38,523 nucleotides of DNA from Bacteroidales bacterium KHT7 (GCA_900102385.1 FNBQ01000033.1:1-38523), one strand, 5' to 3'. Positions 1-8,520 are shown, numbered from the stretch's first letter. Notes: generated by a model from the letters alone, not told the origin. A program made the numbers and translations.

Positions 1-147
1 GGACATGTACTGGATGCTGCTAAAACCATTACCACTATACGTGTCAGGATGCCTGAAAATGGTAAGCTGTACTCTAAAACATTATTCTTGACGGAAAAAC
101 ATCAGACAATCAAACCGCTTTTTGACATGATAAACTATGAAGAATGA
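1..147 (+). CDS. C-terminal end of a DDE-type IS transposase (partial)
   Basis: An open frame enters from the left edge and stops with TGA at 145-147, giving 48 residues. The residues KTLFLTEKHQTIKPLF near the end resemble, from memory, the C-terminal tail of Bacteroidetes transposases of the IS1634/IS4 type; the family cannot be fixed from so short a piece. The frame overlaps the 3' end of the McrC-like gene on the other strand by 66 bp, which suggests that the element landed at or in the end of that gene. The catalytic part lies outside the window, so activity cannot be judged. No terminal inverted repeat could be assigned. Confidence 0.5.
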   Translation, partial: GHVLDAAKTITTIRVRMPENGKLYSKTLFLTEKHQTIKPLFDMINYEE

Positions 148-1494
148 ATTTGGGTGACGCATTGATGAAGTCAGGAAAAGGCGGTTTTTGAAGTGCATCT
201 TGCTATGCTTGTTGTTTTGGCGGTCGGTTTTGTCGATGCCATCGTTTGTGTAACTTAGAGCCTCATCCAACTTGGCAGAGATGAAGAAGTTTGGTATTAT
301 GTTGTACCCCTCGGTTACATCGTCGCGAAGTTTCGCGCCCGATGCCGTCTGCTTCCCGTCGTTGAAGATGTCGAGATTCCATTGTATCACGTTACGCGCG
401 TATGTATATTGCTTATATACAGACTCTTTGCCGAGCGAATGACCGATTTTGTAATACTTTGAGTCGCCGATGTAATATGTAGGTCCTTTCTGACTTTCAA
501 TCAGACTTTTGGCTGTGAAAAGATGGTCAACAATCTTGCCGTCGTCTTGCTCCTTGCTCATGCCGTCGGGCAGCGGATTGTCGCCGATAAGTTCGTCGAT
601 AATAGCCTCGAACACGATGTTGAAGTTCTTCACCAGCAGATACTCCTTCTTCTCGGTATTCACGCGCATTTGCCGTTTCTCGTCGAAGAATGCGTAGCAT
701 AGATTCCACAGTTCCAACGCCTTGTCTGAGAAGTATTTGTACTTGATGCGAAGCAATCGGGTTTTGCCCAAGCCGTTCAGATATGCCTCGAACTGCGCGC
801 CCTTTATCAGTTCGAAATTGCAGTTTATGCTCTTGGAAAAGCCATATACATCGCCAATATAGTTGAGTATCGAAAAGAAGATGACGAGCAGTTCCTCGTC
901 GAAATTTATTTGGCGACGCTTGTTTACAAGATTCAGATAGACGGGGCTGCCGTTCTGTACTATTGCCGTCGAGTGGCTGATGGTGCGCGTCCAGTTTATT
1001 TTGTTATGCCCGGCGTGCATATTCTTGACCACAAAGAAGAAAAAGTTCTGATTCTCGCGGTTGAATTGCAGCAGTTGCAGCAGAATGTCGAGATATGTGT
1101 TGCTAAGCCGACGCATTCCCTTGCCCACCTGCGCTATCTTGACATGATAAACGATGTCTGTGTCGGCTTGCTTGCTGTTCTTATACACCACAATGGCGCG
1201 ATAAATCCACACGGCAAACTTGTAGATGAAGTCGTGCTCGGTTTGCGTCAGCAGATTGTCGGCGGCGTTGATGTGGACAATATCTTCGGGGTTGAGCCGT
1301 CCGAATACCAGTTCGTGCTCATCAACAAGCACCTTTGGCAGAATGAACACGCAGTCGCGCAGCAAGGTATTGTAATAATAACCCACATAGTGGATTGACA
1401 CCTTGCCCTCTACGTTTTCGAGCGCATCGATGCCGTGCAGCACATCTTTTACTTTCGATGCGTCGTACTGGTGTTCTTCAATTAGAATGCGCAT
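82..1494 (-). CDS. LlaJI/McrC-like restriction endonuclease subunit
   Basis: This 470-residue protein is the likely nuclease subunit of a two-component McrBC/LlaJI-type restriction system. A PD-(D/E)xK-like centre is visible: FE at 295-296, D323 in IVDHLF, and the GDSK motif with D344 and K346. Its ATG (1494-1492) directly follows the TAA of the McrB-like gene, so the two are translated from one mRNA and probably form one complex. The McrB partner would use GTP to translocate DNA and this subunit would cut. The last 21 residues are encoded by DNA antisense to the transposase tail, so the native C-terminus may have been replaced by insertion-sequence DNA. Family membership rests on context and motifs; the exact recognition site cannot be read. 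Confidence 0.75.
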   Translation of the reverse strand: MRILIEEHQYDASKVKDVLHGIDALENVEGKVSIHYVGYYYNTLLRDCVFILPKVLVDEHELVFGRLNPEDIVHINAADNLLTQTEHDFIYKFAVWIYRAIVVYKNSKQADTDIVYHVKIAQVGKGMRRLSNTYLDILLQLLQFNRENQNFFFFVVKNMHAGHNKINWTRTISHSTAIVQNGSPVYLNLVNKRRQINFDEELLVIFFSILNYIGDVYGFSKSINCNFELIKGAQFEAYLNGLGKTRLLRIKYKYFSDKALELWNLCYAFFDEKRQMRVNTEKKEYLLVKNFNIVFEAIIDELIGDNPLPDGMSKEQDDGKIVDHLFTAKSLIESQKGPTYYIGDSKYYKIGHSLGKESVYKQYTYARNVIQWNLDIFNDGKQTASGAKLRDDVTEGYNIIPNFFISAKLDEALSYTNDGIDKTDRQNNKHSKMHFKNRLFLTSSMRHPNSFFIVYHVKKRFDCLMFFRQE

Positions 1495-3477
1495 TTATGC
1501 AACTTTTGCAACTTTTATTCCCCAGTTCTTACTATTTACTGCATTAAGCAACATTTCTGTTTTCCCATTTTTAGCACTATACCCATCATTTGCGATATAA
1601 ATTACAGAATCCTTACAAGGAACAGCAGTTGAACGGTATTTTTTACTATCTGTTCGAGCATCAAATTCATCTTTTGACTCAACAAAATGGGATACTATAT
1701 TTCCCAATCCTCTCCATTTTGCCAAAACTTCTTCAACAGACTGTTCTGGATTAAGTTTTATATATTCCCTCAAGCACTCTTCTGCCAATCTATTCTGCGG
1801 AATTTCCCCTACACCATTGATGGAATACTTAGGTTTATTAGAATTATCTCCGAATTCATCCTCTTCTTCTATTTCTTCTTCAGAAGTTGTTTTAGAGAAG
1901 AAATCAACTCCAATACTGCCCAGCAACGCCTCTACATTATCCTCATTTACAATGGTTTTGCCATTTTCGTCGGCGATGTAGAATGAACGGAATGTCATGC
2001 GATTTCCATCGGCAACCTTGAATGGGTCGTCTGAGGAATCGGCAAAGTCCTTAAACACATCGTTCCAAAGATAGAAGATGACTTTGCTCACAAATTTCTC
2101 GGCAGATATTACACCATTGCCATCAGCCTTGCAGAAGAAATAGCCCAACTGCTTGTCCTCTGAATTTGTTGCGCGCTCTATACGCCCGTTTATTTTCTGC
2201 AAGAAATCCCACCAGTCGTATTGGTTGCCATTAGCCTCAACCTTCCAGCCTTTATTGGCGTTACATATCGGAGTGTAATGCCAGTCCCAGCGGCGTTTAA
2301 ATGCCGAGTCTATCGGGAAGAGGCTCTGGTCTGAGGTGTTCATCGTAGCCCAGATATGCAGATTGGCAGGCAAGCATAGTTTGCCGTCTTTGATGCCTTT
2401 GCTTCCATCCTCGCCAAGTTCATTTTCGAGGTATTGGCACAAATCGGTATCGGCTTTGATTGGGTAATCTGAAACGCCGTCGTCGCCACGGTCGAGCAAC
2501 TGGAAGAGGTCGCCGAAAATCTGCGCGCAGTTGCCGCGGTTTATCTCCTCGATAATGAGGAATACCGGTCCGTTTGTCTGCCAAGCCTTTACATAGGCAT
2601 TGGTAAAGGCTTGAGGAACAAACTGATAACTAATATAATCTTCAAAAACCTCCTTACCGTCTCTTTTTACCACATCGCCAGCCACATTGCGCACGGCTTT
2701 TTGTGAAATGGTTGGCTTATAGCACCCTACAAATGTTGAATAATCGCTGTCGGGGTGAAAGGTTGTGCGGAAAACACGTCCTTGCTCCTCGGCTTCGGCT
2801 GTTTGCTCTTTTATCTCGTGGCTCTTGCCTGTACCCGGAGCGCCATAATAGATTTGCTGGAGGGAAAAGATTTCCTTATTACTTACTACATTTTCAAGGC
2901 ACTCTCCTTCTGTAATTATAACTTGCACTAATGTTTTCTTGTCGGCAAGAAAGGCACATAAATCAGCGACAAAAGACTGTGATGCATTAACTAATTTGGC
3001 ACAATTCAATATTGGAGATACATAGAAATCCCCACGGTCTATAGTCTTGGCTCCGCCCCACCATGAATATTCAGTTACAAATTTCACAAGATATTCTTGA
3101 GATGTTTCATTTAGCGGTAACGTATGTATTGCTTCCATTTCTGCGTTTGACAGACTTTTTTCATTCAACTCTTTGAGTCTTTCCTTTGAAATTGCCTTAA
3201 GTGTAAATCTTTTGTACTTCTGCAATTCATTGTAAAAATCTGTAAAATACGAAGCAATGAAAAACCATTGGTTTGGCAAATAAATATTTAGAACTCCATT
3301 CTGAGTTCCCTTTGTTTTTATTATAGCAGAATATCGATTGTAAGAAATAGTGCTATTGTTTATCTCTTTCACTTGCTTTTTAAATAGTTCTGGCAGAATA
3401 AAGTCTTTACCATCATATTGCGTGAACTTTTCAGCAGCCAGTCTATATAAATCTTGTAAATTTCTTAGTTCTTCCAT
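1495..3477 (-). CDS. McrB-like AAA+ GTPase restriction subunit
   Basis: This 660-residue protein is the motor and probable DNA-recognition subunit of the restriction system. The N-terminal ~200 residues match nothing I recognise and are the likely DNA-binding region. An AAA+ domain follows: Walker A GAPGTGKS at 212-219, Walker B FLIIEEINRGN near 306-316, the sensor-like segment ATMNTSD at 377-383, and candidate arginine fingers in FKRRWDW near 393-399. The EEINRGN and MNTSD signatures are typical of the McrB subfamily, whose members hydrolyse GTP. An acidic stretch lies near 535-550. The gene starts 2 nt after the methyltransferase stop and ends directly against the McrC-like start, so the three genes form one operon. 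Confidence 0.85.
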   Translation of the reverse strand: MEELRNLQDLYRLAAEKFTQYDGKDFILPELFKKQVKEINNSTISYNRYSAIIKTKGTQNGVLNIYLPNQWFFIASYFTDFYNELQKYKRFTLKAISKERLKELNEKSLSNAEMEAIHTLPLNETSQEYLVKFVTEYSWWGGAKTIDRGDFYVSPILNCAKLVNASQSFVADLCAFLADKKTLVQVIITEGECLENVVSNKEIFSLQQIYYGAPGTGKSHEIKEQTAEAEEQGRVFRTTFHPDSDYSTFVGCYKPTISQKAVRNVAGDVVKRDGKEVFEDYISYQFVPQAFTNAYVKAWQTNGPVFLIIEEINRGNCAQIFGDLFQLLDRGDDGVSDYPIKADTDLCQYLENELGEDGSKGIKDGKLCLPANLHIWATMNTSDQSLFPIDSAFKRRWDWHYTPICNANKGWKVEANGNQYDWWDFLQKINGRIERATNSEDKQLGYFFCKADGNGVISAEKFVSKVIFYLWNDVFKDFADSSDDPFKVADGNRMTFRSFYIADENGKTIVNEDNVEALLGSIGVDFFSKTTSEEEIEEEDEFGDNSNKPKYSINGVGEIPQNRLAEECLREYIKLNPEQSVEEVLAKWRGLGNIVSHFVESKDEFDARTDSKKYRSTAVPCKDSVIYIANDGYSAKNGKTEMLLNAVNSKNWGIKVAKVA

Positions 3478-3479
3478 GG

Positions 3480-4598
3480 TTACATTAGTTGTTTTATTAT
3501 TTCCTCTGCAATTCTTTTGATAACGGGAACTGCAACACTATTTCCAAATTGGCGATATGCTTCTTTTTTAGAAACAACTATTTTATATTCTGGGTTAGAA
3601 TCATTATAATTTTGATTGTCAGAACATTCTTGACGTTCCCAACCTCCACCAATAATTCTGTATCCTTGCAGTCTGCCCGCTTCTACCGGAGTTAACGTGC
3701 GAGGATTAAGACCTTTATCTGATTGATCTATTAAAATTTCACTACCATCTTTCCAATATCTTGCAGAAATGGTACTTGAATAAACGCTATCCCCGTTAAA
3801 CAAAGAATAGCCAAAGCCCTTACCATTCTTTTTGTTTCTTTCTTTGCGAGTTTTGTGTCCTTCCCACATTCTATCGCTTATGGTAAAATTTCTTGTTATA
3901 TCTGAAGGTTCAAAAATATCTGACACTTTGGTCAATAAAGAATTGTCTTTTACCTTGTCTTTTTCGTATATGGTAGAACCATCTTTTGCAATCCCATAAG
4001 GAAATTTGAAAGAGTCGATATTAACCAACTCTTTATACCACGCAATAATAAACAAACGTTCACGATTTTGCGGTACACCAAAATATTTAGCATTCAGAAC
4101 TTCATAAGAATATCCATATCCTAATTCTTCAAGTGTGGCAAGAATAACCTGGAGAGTTTTCCCTTTGTCGTGATTCTTCAATCCTCTCACATTTTCCAGG
4201 AAAAGCACTCTTGGCGGATAACCTGCTTTTATTTTTTCTCTAACAATGTTTGCAATATTGAAGAATAGTGTTCCTCTTGTATCTTCAAATCCTTTTCGCA
4301 ATCCAGCAACAGAAAATGGTTGACAAGGAAATCCACCACAACAAATATCAAAGTTCGGTATCCCACTTGGGTCGACGTCATTTATATCTTCATTGAAAAA
4401 CAGATACTTGCCATTTTTATCTTTTTGAAATAAAGCTGGCTCTACATCTTTATAGTTGGCTTCATACGAAATCCTTGCATTTTTATCAAATTCACTTGCG
4501 AACACACATTTTGCGCCCAAACTATGCAATGCAGTATGAAAACCACCAATACCTGCGAATAAATCAATGAAAGTATATTTTTTTGAGGCGTTCGACAC
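3480..4598 (-). CDS. DNA (cytosine-5) methyltransferase of the restriction system
   Basis: This 372-residue protein carries the ordered motifs of C5-cytosine methyltransferases: motif I DLFAGIGGF (12-20), motif IV GGFPCQPFS with catalytic C92, motif VI ENV (135-137), motif VIII QNRERLF (177-183), motif IX near RTLTPVEAGRLQGY and motif X YRQFGNSVAVPV (348-359). It should use SAM to modify the host's copies of the recognition site and so protect them from the McrB/McrC-like pair encoded just downstream. It is full length, and the start is supported by its spacing to motif I. LlaJI itself has two such methyltransferases; only this one is visible here, so its partner is absent or lies outside the window. 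A long repeated-motif leader precedes it. Confidence 0.92.
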   Translation of the reverse strand: MSNASKKYTFIDLFAGIGGFHTALHSLGAKCVFASEFDKNARISYEANYKDVEPALFQKDKNGKYLFFNEDINDVDPSGIPNFDICCGGFPCQPFSVAGLRKGFEDTRGTLFFNIANIVREKIKAGYPPRVLFLENVRGLKNHDKGKTLQVILATLEELGYGYSYEVLNAKYFGVPQNRERLFIIAWYKELVNIDSFKFPYGIAKDGSTIYEKDKVKDNSLLTKVSDIFEPSDITRNFTISDRMWEGHKTRKERNKKNGKGFGYSLFNGDSVYSSTISARYWKDGSEILIDQSDKGLNPRTLTPVEAGRLQGYRIIGGGWERQECSDNQNYNDSNPEYKIVVSKKEAYRQFGNSVAVPVIKRIAEEIIKQLM

Positions 4599-4680
4599 AA
4601 AAATAAAATTCTCTGTCCGCCAAACACCCCGAATCGGACTATGTTATACAACTTGGAAACTTTGGCTACCAAAACAAAAA

Positions 4681-4861
4681 GCGCGGGTATCTGAGCCTTT
4701 GCCGTCACTATTTGTGGCCGTAGGAAGCCATCGGATTTAACGAACAAAGAGATACCCACGCAGTATGTATATATAGCATACCCCTAAAAGGTGTGCAGAA
4801 GGCAAAAGCCAACGGCACACCCACGGGGATGTATATAGCACACCCGTAGCATCGTCTTTTG
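4681..4861 (-). other. Structured leader with repeated hairpin motifs upstream of the methyltransferase
   Basis: The 435 nt between the putative promoter and the methyltransferase start contain ordered repeats. One pair of 12-bp inverted arms with one mismatch lies at 4681-4692 and 4750-4761 (GCGCGGGTATCT / AGATACCCACGC). Two tandem imperfect modules follow: 4751-4784, containing ATGTATATATAGCATACCCC, and 4815-4845, containing ATGTATATAGCACACCC. Between them a 7-bp stem (GGTGTGC 4790-4796 / GCACACC 4815-4821) with an inner GGC/GCC pair is followed on the minus strand by TTTT. This could be an RNA leader controlling restriction-modification expression, or the remains of a small mobile element. 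No known riboswitch was recognised. Confidence 0.45.
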
Positions 4862-5039
4862 CGTTGTTTTTGAATCCGATTATTGAAATTTCCTACGTTT
4901 CAAATAGTCAAAAACAAGCATCAGGCTGACGCTTTATGTATGTAGTCGCACAGGTTTTGTGTCATCGTGCGTGACATCTGCCGTACATCTGTCGTTTGCC
5001 ATTTTCTGGCATTTGTTTATAACAGAGCACAACAATATG

Positions 5040-5072
5040 CAAAATTAGCAATTTTTATTATTATACGCCAAT
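5040..5072 (-). promoter_or_regulatory. Putative promoter of the restriction-modification operon
   Basis: On the minus strand TAATTTTG (5047-5040) matches the Bacteroidetes -7 consensus TAnnTTTG, and ATTG lies 21 nt upstream (5072-5069), a three-of-four match to the -33 TTTG. Transcription would start near 5033 and give a leader of about 435 nt. Confidence 0.4.
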
Positions 5073-5131
5073 TTTACCCGAATGAATTTTCAAATTACAA
5101 TCTCATTCATTTATGAATTGTTTTCGTATAT

Positions 5132-5340
5132 CTTCCTCCTTGCTTCCTCGTAGCTTCCCCGAACCTACTCCGTACCTACCCCGTTCCTACCCCGTCGCTT
5201 TCGGCTTGCTTCTCCCTTGCTATCGGCTTACTATCGGCTTACTATCGGCTTACCTGAACGAACCTTGAACGTACCCTGCCCGAATCTTCAACGAACCCTG
5301 AACGTATCTTCAACGTACCTTCCGGCTTACCACCCCCTTG
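5132..5340 (-). repeat. Array of nineteen degenerate 11-bp units (copy 1)
   Basis: The whole stretch divides without a break into nineteen 11-bp units. Read on the minus strand the units end mostly in AG or GG. Examples are TAAGCCGATAG (three in a row, 5221-5253), GTACGTTCAAG, ATTCGGGCAGG and GAACGGGGTAG. The order of unit subtypes matches the second array at 37961-38165, which runs in the opposite orientation; the first seven units correspond one to one. The array lies downstream of the OPT transporter gene and upstream of the restriction operon. It contains no convincing gene. Confidence 0.9.
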
Positions 5341-5342
5341 CT

Positions 5343-5377
5343 TGATAATTGGCAAAGCACAATGGACAATTGACAAT
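5343..5377. repeat. Five degenerate 7-bp units (TGACAAT type)
   Basis: The plus strand reads TGATAAT, TGGCAAA, GCACAAT, GGACAAT, TGACAAT as consecutive heptads, directly next to the 11-bp array. The same pairing of heptads with an 11-bp array is found at 37931-38165. Confidence 0.8.
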
Positions 5378-5411
5378 TCTTATTTCTGAAAAGGACTTTC
5401 AACCCTCTCTC

Positions 5412-5454
5412 AAAAAAAAATTGGGAATTGCAACCAACCGTTGTCAATTCCCAA
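5412..5454 (-). terminator. Rho-independent terminator of the OPT transporter gene
   Basis: A perfect 10-bp stem, TTGGGAATTG (5421-5430) with CAATTCCCAA (5445-5454), can be extended by CAAC/GTTG. On the minus strand it is followed by nine T (5420-5412). It lies about 45 nt past the transporter stop. Confidence 0.9.
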
Positions 5455-5499
5455 TCAAAACCTTTCGAATTACAATTCTCAACTAAAGAATTGGCGAAA

Positions 5500-7470
5500 T
5501 CAATGAACTTTCATCGAAGCCTTTATCATATACCAGATGACGGCGATATACATAACGAGCGACAGCACCTCGCTCCAACTGTTTGCCCACCATTCAGAAT
5601 AGTCAATCTGCACGCCGACAAAACGGAGCACGGCACTAACCACGCCCATCAGCGCACCTCCGGCAATGAAGCCCGATGCAAGGAGCGTTCCCTTCTCGCC
5701 GCGCGCAGAATTAAGTTTGCTGTCGGTGCTGCGAGATGTTACGTACCAGTTTATTGCGCCGCCCACGATGAGAGGCAAATTAAGTTCCAGAGGAATGAAC
5801 ATTCCAAGGGTGAAAGCCAGAGCCGGCACTTTGAGCAGCGTGAGCACGAGGGCTATTGCCGCACCAATGCCATAGAGCATCCACGGAGCGCCCCTTCCGT
5901 TCATCAGCGGCTCGATGACGGCAGCCATGGCGTTGGCCTGAGGAGCGGCAAGTTGTCCGCTGGTAAAGCCGTAAGTCTTGTTAAGAATCATTATCACGCC
6001 CGAAACGGTGGCAGCCGACACAAGTACGCCGACAAACTTCCACGTTTCCTGCTTCTGCGGCGTGCTGCCAAGCCAGTAGCCCGTCTTCAGGTCGGTTATA
6101 AACGCTCCCGAAGTGCTGAGAGCCGTACACGTTACGCCGCCCATAATCATGGCAGCAACCATTCCGGCTGTGCCGTCGAGACCGATGGCTACGAGGATGA
6201 CAGACGCAAGGATGAGCGTCATCAGCGTCATTCCCGATACGGGATTTGTACCAACGATGGCGATGGCATTTGCCGCCACGGTGGTAAAGAGAAAGGCGAT
6301 AATGGTAAGCACCAAGATGGCTGTGATGCTGAACAGCCAAACGCCGTTCATCACTCCAAACTGGAAGAACAAGAACGTAACGATAAGCGTTGCGATGATG
6401 CCTATGCAGACAATACGCATAGACAAATCGCGCTGAGTGCGAGGCTGTGCATTGGCTGCCGCATCCTTGTTGCCACGGAGTTCCTTCCCGGCAAGACTGA
6501 CAGCACCCTTTATCAGTCCCCAACTCTTAACTACGCCTATCACTCCAGCCATGGCAATACCGCCGATGCCAATATCCTTGGCATACTTGAATATCTCCTC
6601 GGGTGATGCCGATGATGCCGCAACGCCTGCCGCAACCTCCATATCGGGGAAAATAAAGGCGATGGCTGGCACGATAACCCACCACACGGCAGCAGATCCG
6701 AGGCAGATGATGAACGAATACTTGAATCCGACGATATAGCCGAGTCCGAGCAACGCAGCACCCGAATTGACCTTGAACACGAGTTTTGCCTTGTCTGCCA
6801 GAGCCTCGCCCCACGCAAAGCATCGCGAAGTAACATTCTCGTTCCACCATCCGAAGGTAGCGACAACAAAATCGTACAATCCGCCAATCAGTCCGGCAAC
6901 AAGCAACGGCTTAGCCTGATCGCCGCCCTTCTCGCCCGACACGAGCACCTGAGTGCCTGCCGTAGCCTCGGGGAACGGATACTTTCCGTGCATATCCTTA
7001 ACGAAATACTTGCGGAACGGTATCAGAAACAGTATTCCAAGTATTCCGCCAAGCAGAGAGGCAAAGAACACCTCGAAGAAATTAACGGTAAGTTCGGGAA
7101 ATTTGGCCTGAAGAATGTAAAGAGCAGGCAGCGTGAAGATGGCTCCGGCAACAATCATGCCCGAGCACGCTCCTATGCTCTGTATCATCACGTTCTCGCC
7201 CAGCGCACCCTTGCGATGCGTTGCGCCCGACACGCCAACGGCAATGATGGCTATAGGGATGGCAGCCTCGAACACCTGTCCAACCTTCAGGCCTAAATAA
7301 GCGGCGGCCGCGCTGAACAGAACAGCCATCAGGATGCCCCACGTTACAGACCACACGGTAACTTCGCGCGGATTGCTGTCGGGCGACATCAACGGTTCGT
7401 AGGTCTCGCCCTCTTTCAGTTCGCGCATGGCGTTCTCGGGCAGACCGACTTTCTTTTCAAAATCCTCCAT
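5500..7470 (-). CDS. OPT-family oligopeptide/metal-chelate transporter
   Basis: This 656-residue, strongly hydrophobic protein has about 14-16 predicted membrane segments and belongs to the OPT superfamily, whose members import short peptides or metal chelates with protons. Family-like stretches include the N-terminal NPREVTVWSVTWGILMAVLFSAAAAYLGLKVGQVFEAAIP region (about 34-74) and VTGTNPVSGMT-like sequence, here IVGTNPVSGMT near 410. The start MEDFEKKVGL is supported by a cytoplasmic leader before the first membrane segment. The gene stands alone between a divergent acyltransferase gene and a strong terminator. The substrate cannot be read from the sequence; peptides are the usual guess for bacterial members. 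Confidence 0.88.
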   Translation of the reverse strand: MEDFEKKVGLPENAMRELKEGETYEPLMSPDSNPREVTVWSVTWGILMAVLFSAAAAYLGLKVGQVFEAAIPIAIIAVGVSGATHRKGALGENVMIQSIGACSGMIVAGAIFTLPALYILQAKFPELTVNFFEVFFASLLGGILGILFLIPFRKYFVKDMHGKYPFPEATAGTQVLVSGEKGGDQAKPLLVAGLIGGLYDFVVATFGWWNENVTSRCFAWGEALADKAKLVFKVNSGAALLGLGYIVGFKYSFIICLGSAAVWWVIVPAIAFIFPDMEVAAGVAASSASPEEIFKYAKDIGIGGIAMAGVIGVVKSWGLIKGAVSLAGKELRGNKDAAANAQPRTQRDLSMRIVCIGIIATLIVTFLFFQFGVMNGVWLFSITAILVLTIIAFLFTTVAANAIAIVGTNPVSGMTLMTLILASVILVAIGLDGTAGMVAAMIMGGVTCTALSTSGAFITDLKTGYWLGSTPQKQETWKFVGVLVSAATVSGVIMILNKTYGFTSGQLAAPQANAMAAVIEPLMNGRGAPWMLYGIGAAIALVLTLLKVPALAFTLGMFIPLELNLPLIVGGAINWYVTSRSTDSKLNSARGEKGTLLASGFIAGGALMGVVSAVLRFVGVQIDYSEWWANSWSEVLSLVMYIAVIWYMIKASMKVH

Positions 7471-7552
7471 AATTATTGATATTCATTTTTACACCCGACA
7501 AAGGAACAAAGAAAAAACCACAGATACAAGATACAGAATAAGTTTTTCTTCT

Positions 7553-7560
7553 TATTTTTG
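7553..7560 (+). promoter_or_regulatory. Putative -7 element of the acyltransferase gene
   Basis: TATTTTTG fits TAnnTTTG. It would place the transcript start near 7566, only a few bases before the ATG at 7573, so either the mRNA is nearly leaderless or this match is accidental. Confidence 0.35.
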
Positions 7561-7572
7561 TACAAATTTACT

Positions 7573-8520
7573 ATGATGCGAGACAACGGACGTTTACATT
7601 GGATTGACACCGCCAAGGCAATAGGCATGATTCTGGTTTACATGTATCATGCCGAGGTTAAGTATGGCTGCGAGAGCGAACTGCTGTTCAACCTGCGGTC
7701 GCCGTTCTATGTAAACGTGTTCTTCTTCGTGTCGGGCTTCCTGCTTTACAGATGCGGAAAATCGGCATCGGACATTGCCCGTAATGCGCTGCTTAGGATT
7801 TATCTGCCGTCGGTGCTGGTGGCATCGCTCTTGTTTGTGCCCAAGATGATGGCAAACGGCGGCGCGCTCGACTTCCGCGCCTTTCTGCCCGATGCCGTGG
7901 GCGGAGGGGCGTTCTGGTTCACGTCGGCCTTGATTGTTGCCGAACTAATCTGGTGCGGAATAGTTCTGCTTGGCAAGGATTTCAGACTTGCCAAAATAAC
8001 GGCAATATCTGCCATCACAGCTACCGTTGCAATAATCTTTTTCAGGGATGAAAATGCAATAATGCACTTCAATTCTGGAATGTATTCCATGATTTTTCTT
8101 GCCGCCGGGACTCTTTTTTGCCATTTTGAGGATAAGATACAGATAGATTCGGGACTGCCCGTCTGCATTCTAACGATGATTGCTTCGTCTGTGCTGATAA
8201 TCATCTTCGGCAGGCAGATGACGATAGACGTAGGCGCAATGGATTTTACTCTCTTCGGAATGATTATCGCCTTGGCTTCTACAATAGCCTTCGTAGGCAT
8301 CTGCAAGAATATTCCGCCTTTTAAGCCGCTCTGCTTTATAGGGCAGCACACGCTTCTGTTCTATCTGCTCAGCACAGCCGTGCCTCAGGTTGTGAGCATA
8401 GGCATCAGGCAAACGCAATGCAGCCCACACCTTGGGGTTGCCATAGTGTGGGCTGCAAGTCTGACTATCGTCTATTTTATCGCAATACTTTTTTCACGTT
8501 TCCGTCCTCGCCTACGATGA
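7573..8520 (+). CDS. Acyltransferase 3 family membrane protein
   Basis: This is a membrane protein of about 315 residues with roughly ten hydrophobic segments. The N-terminal signature RLHWIDTAKAIGMILVYMYH, with its conserved basic/aromatic start and YMYH, and the following NVFFFVSGFLLYR are typical of acyltransferase-3 enzymes, which move acetyl or other acyl groups to sugars of surface polysaccharides or glycolipids. Translation from the upstream TTG at 7558 is unlikely because that codon lies in the -7 element, so the ATG at 7573 or 7576 is preferred. The 3' end overlaps the convergent pectate lyase gene by 44 bp. The acceptor is unknown. Confidence 0.75.
   Translation: MMRDNGRLHWIDTAKAIGMILVYMYHAEVKYGCESELLFNLRSPFYVNVFFFVSGFLLYRCGKSASDIARNALLRIYLPSVLVASLLFVPKMMANGGALDFRAFLPDAVGGGAFWFTSALIVAELIWCGIVLLGKDFRLAKITAISAITATVAIIFFRDENAIMHFNSGMYSMIFLAAGTLFCHFEDKIQIDSGLPVCILTMIASSVLIIIFGRQMTIDVGAMDFTLFGMIIALASTIAFVGICKNIPPFKPLCFIGQHTLLFYLLSTAVPQVVSIGIRQTQCSPHLGVAIVWAASLTIVYFIAILFSRFRPRLR

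Noticed and set aside
4442-4759. A 105-codon frame on the minus strand across the leader and the methyltransferase start
   Set aside because: It overlaps 157 bp of a certain gene in another frame, covers the hairpin repeats and has no recognisable domain. It is more likely non-coding leader sequence.
5132-5340. CRISPR array
   Set aside because: Units are 11 bp, contiguous and without spacers, and no cas genes are present.
5428-6606. A 392-codon frame on the plus strand
   Set aside because: It lies antisense to the OPT transporter and has an unnatural composition rich in His, Arg and Ser; it is a mirror of a high-GC third-position gene.
7558-7572. TTG start for the acyltransferase
   Set aside because: The codon lies within the putative -7 element, and ATG codons follow at 7573 and 7576.
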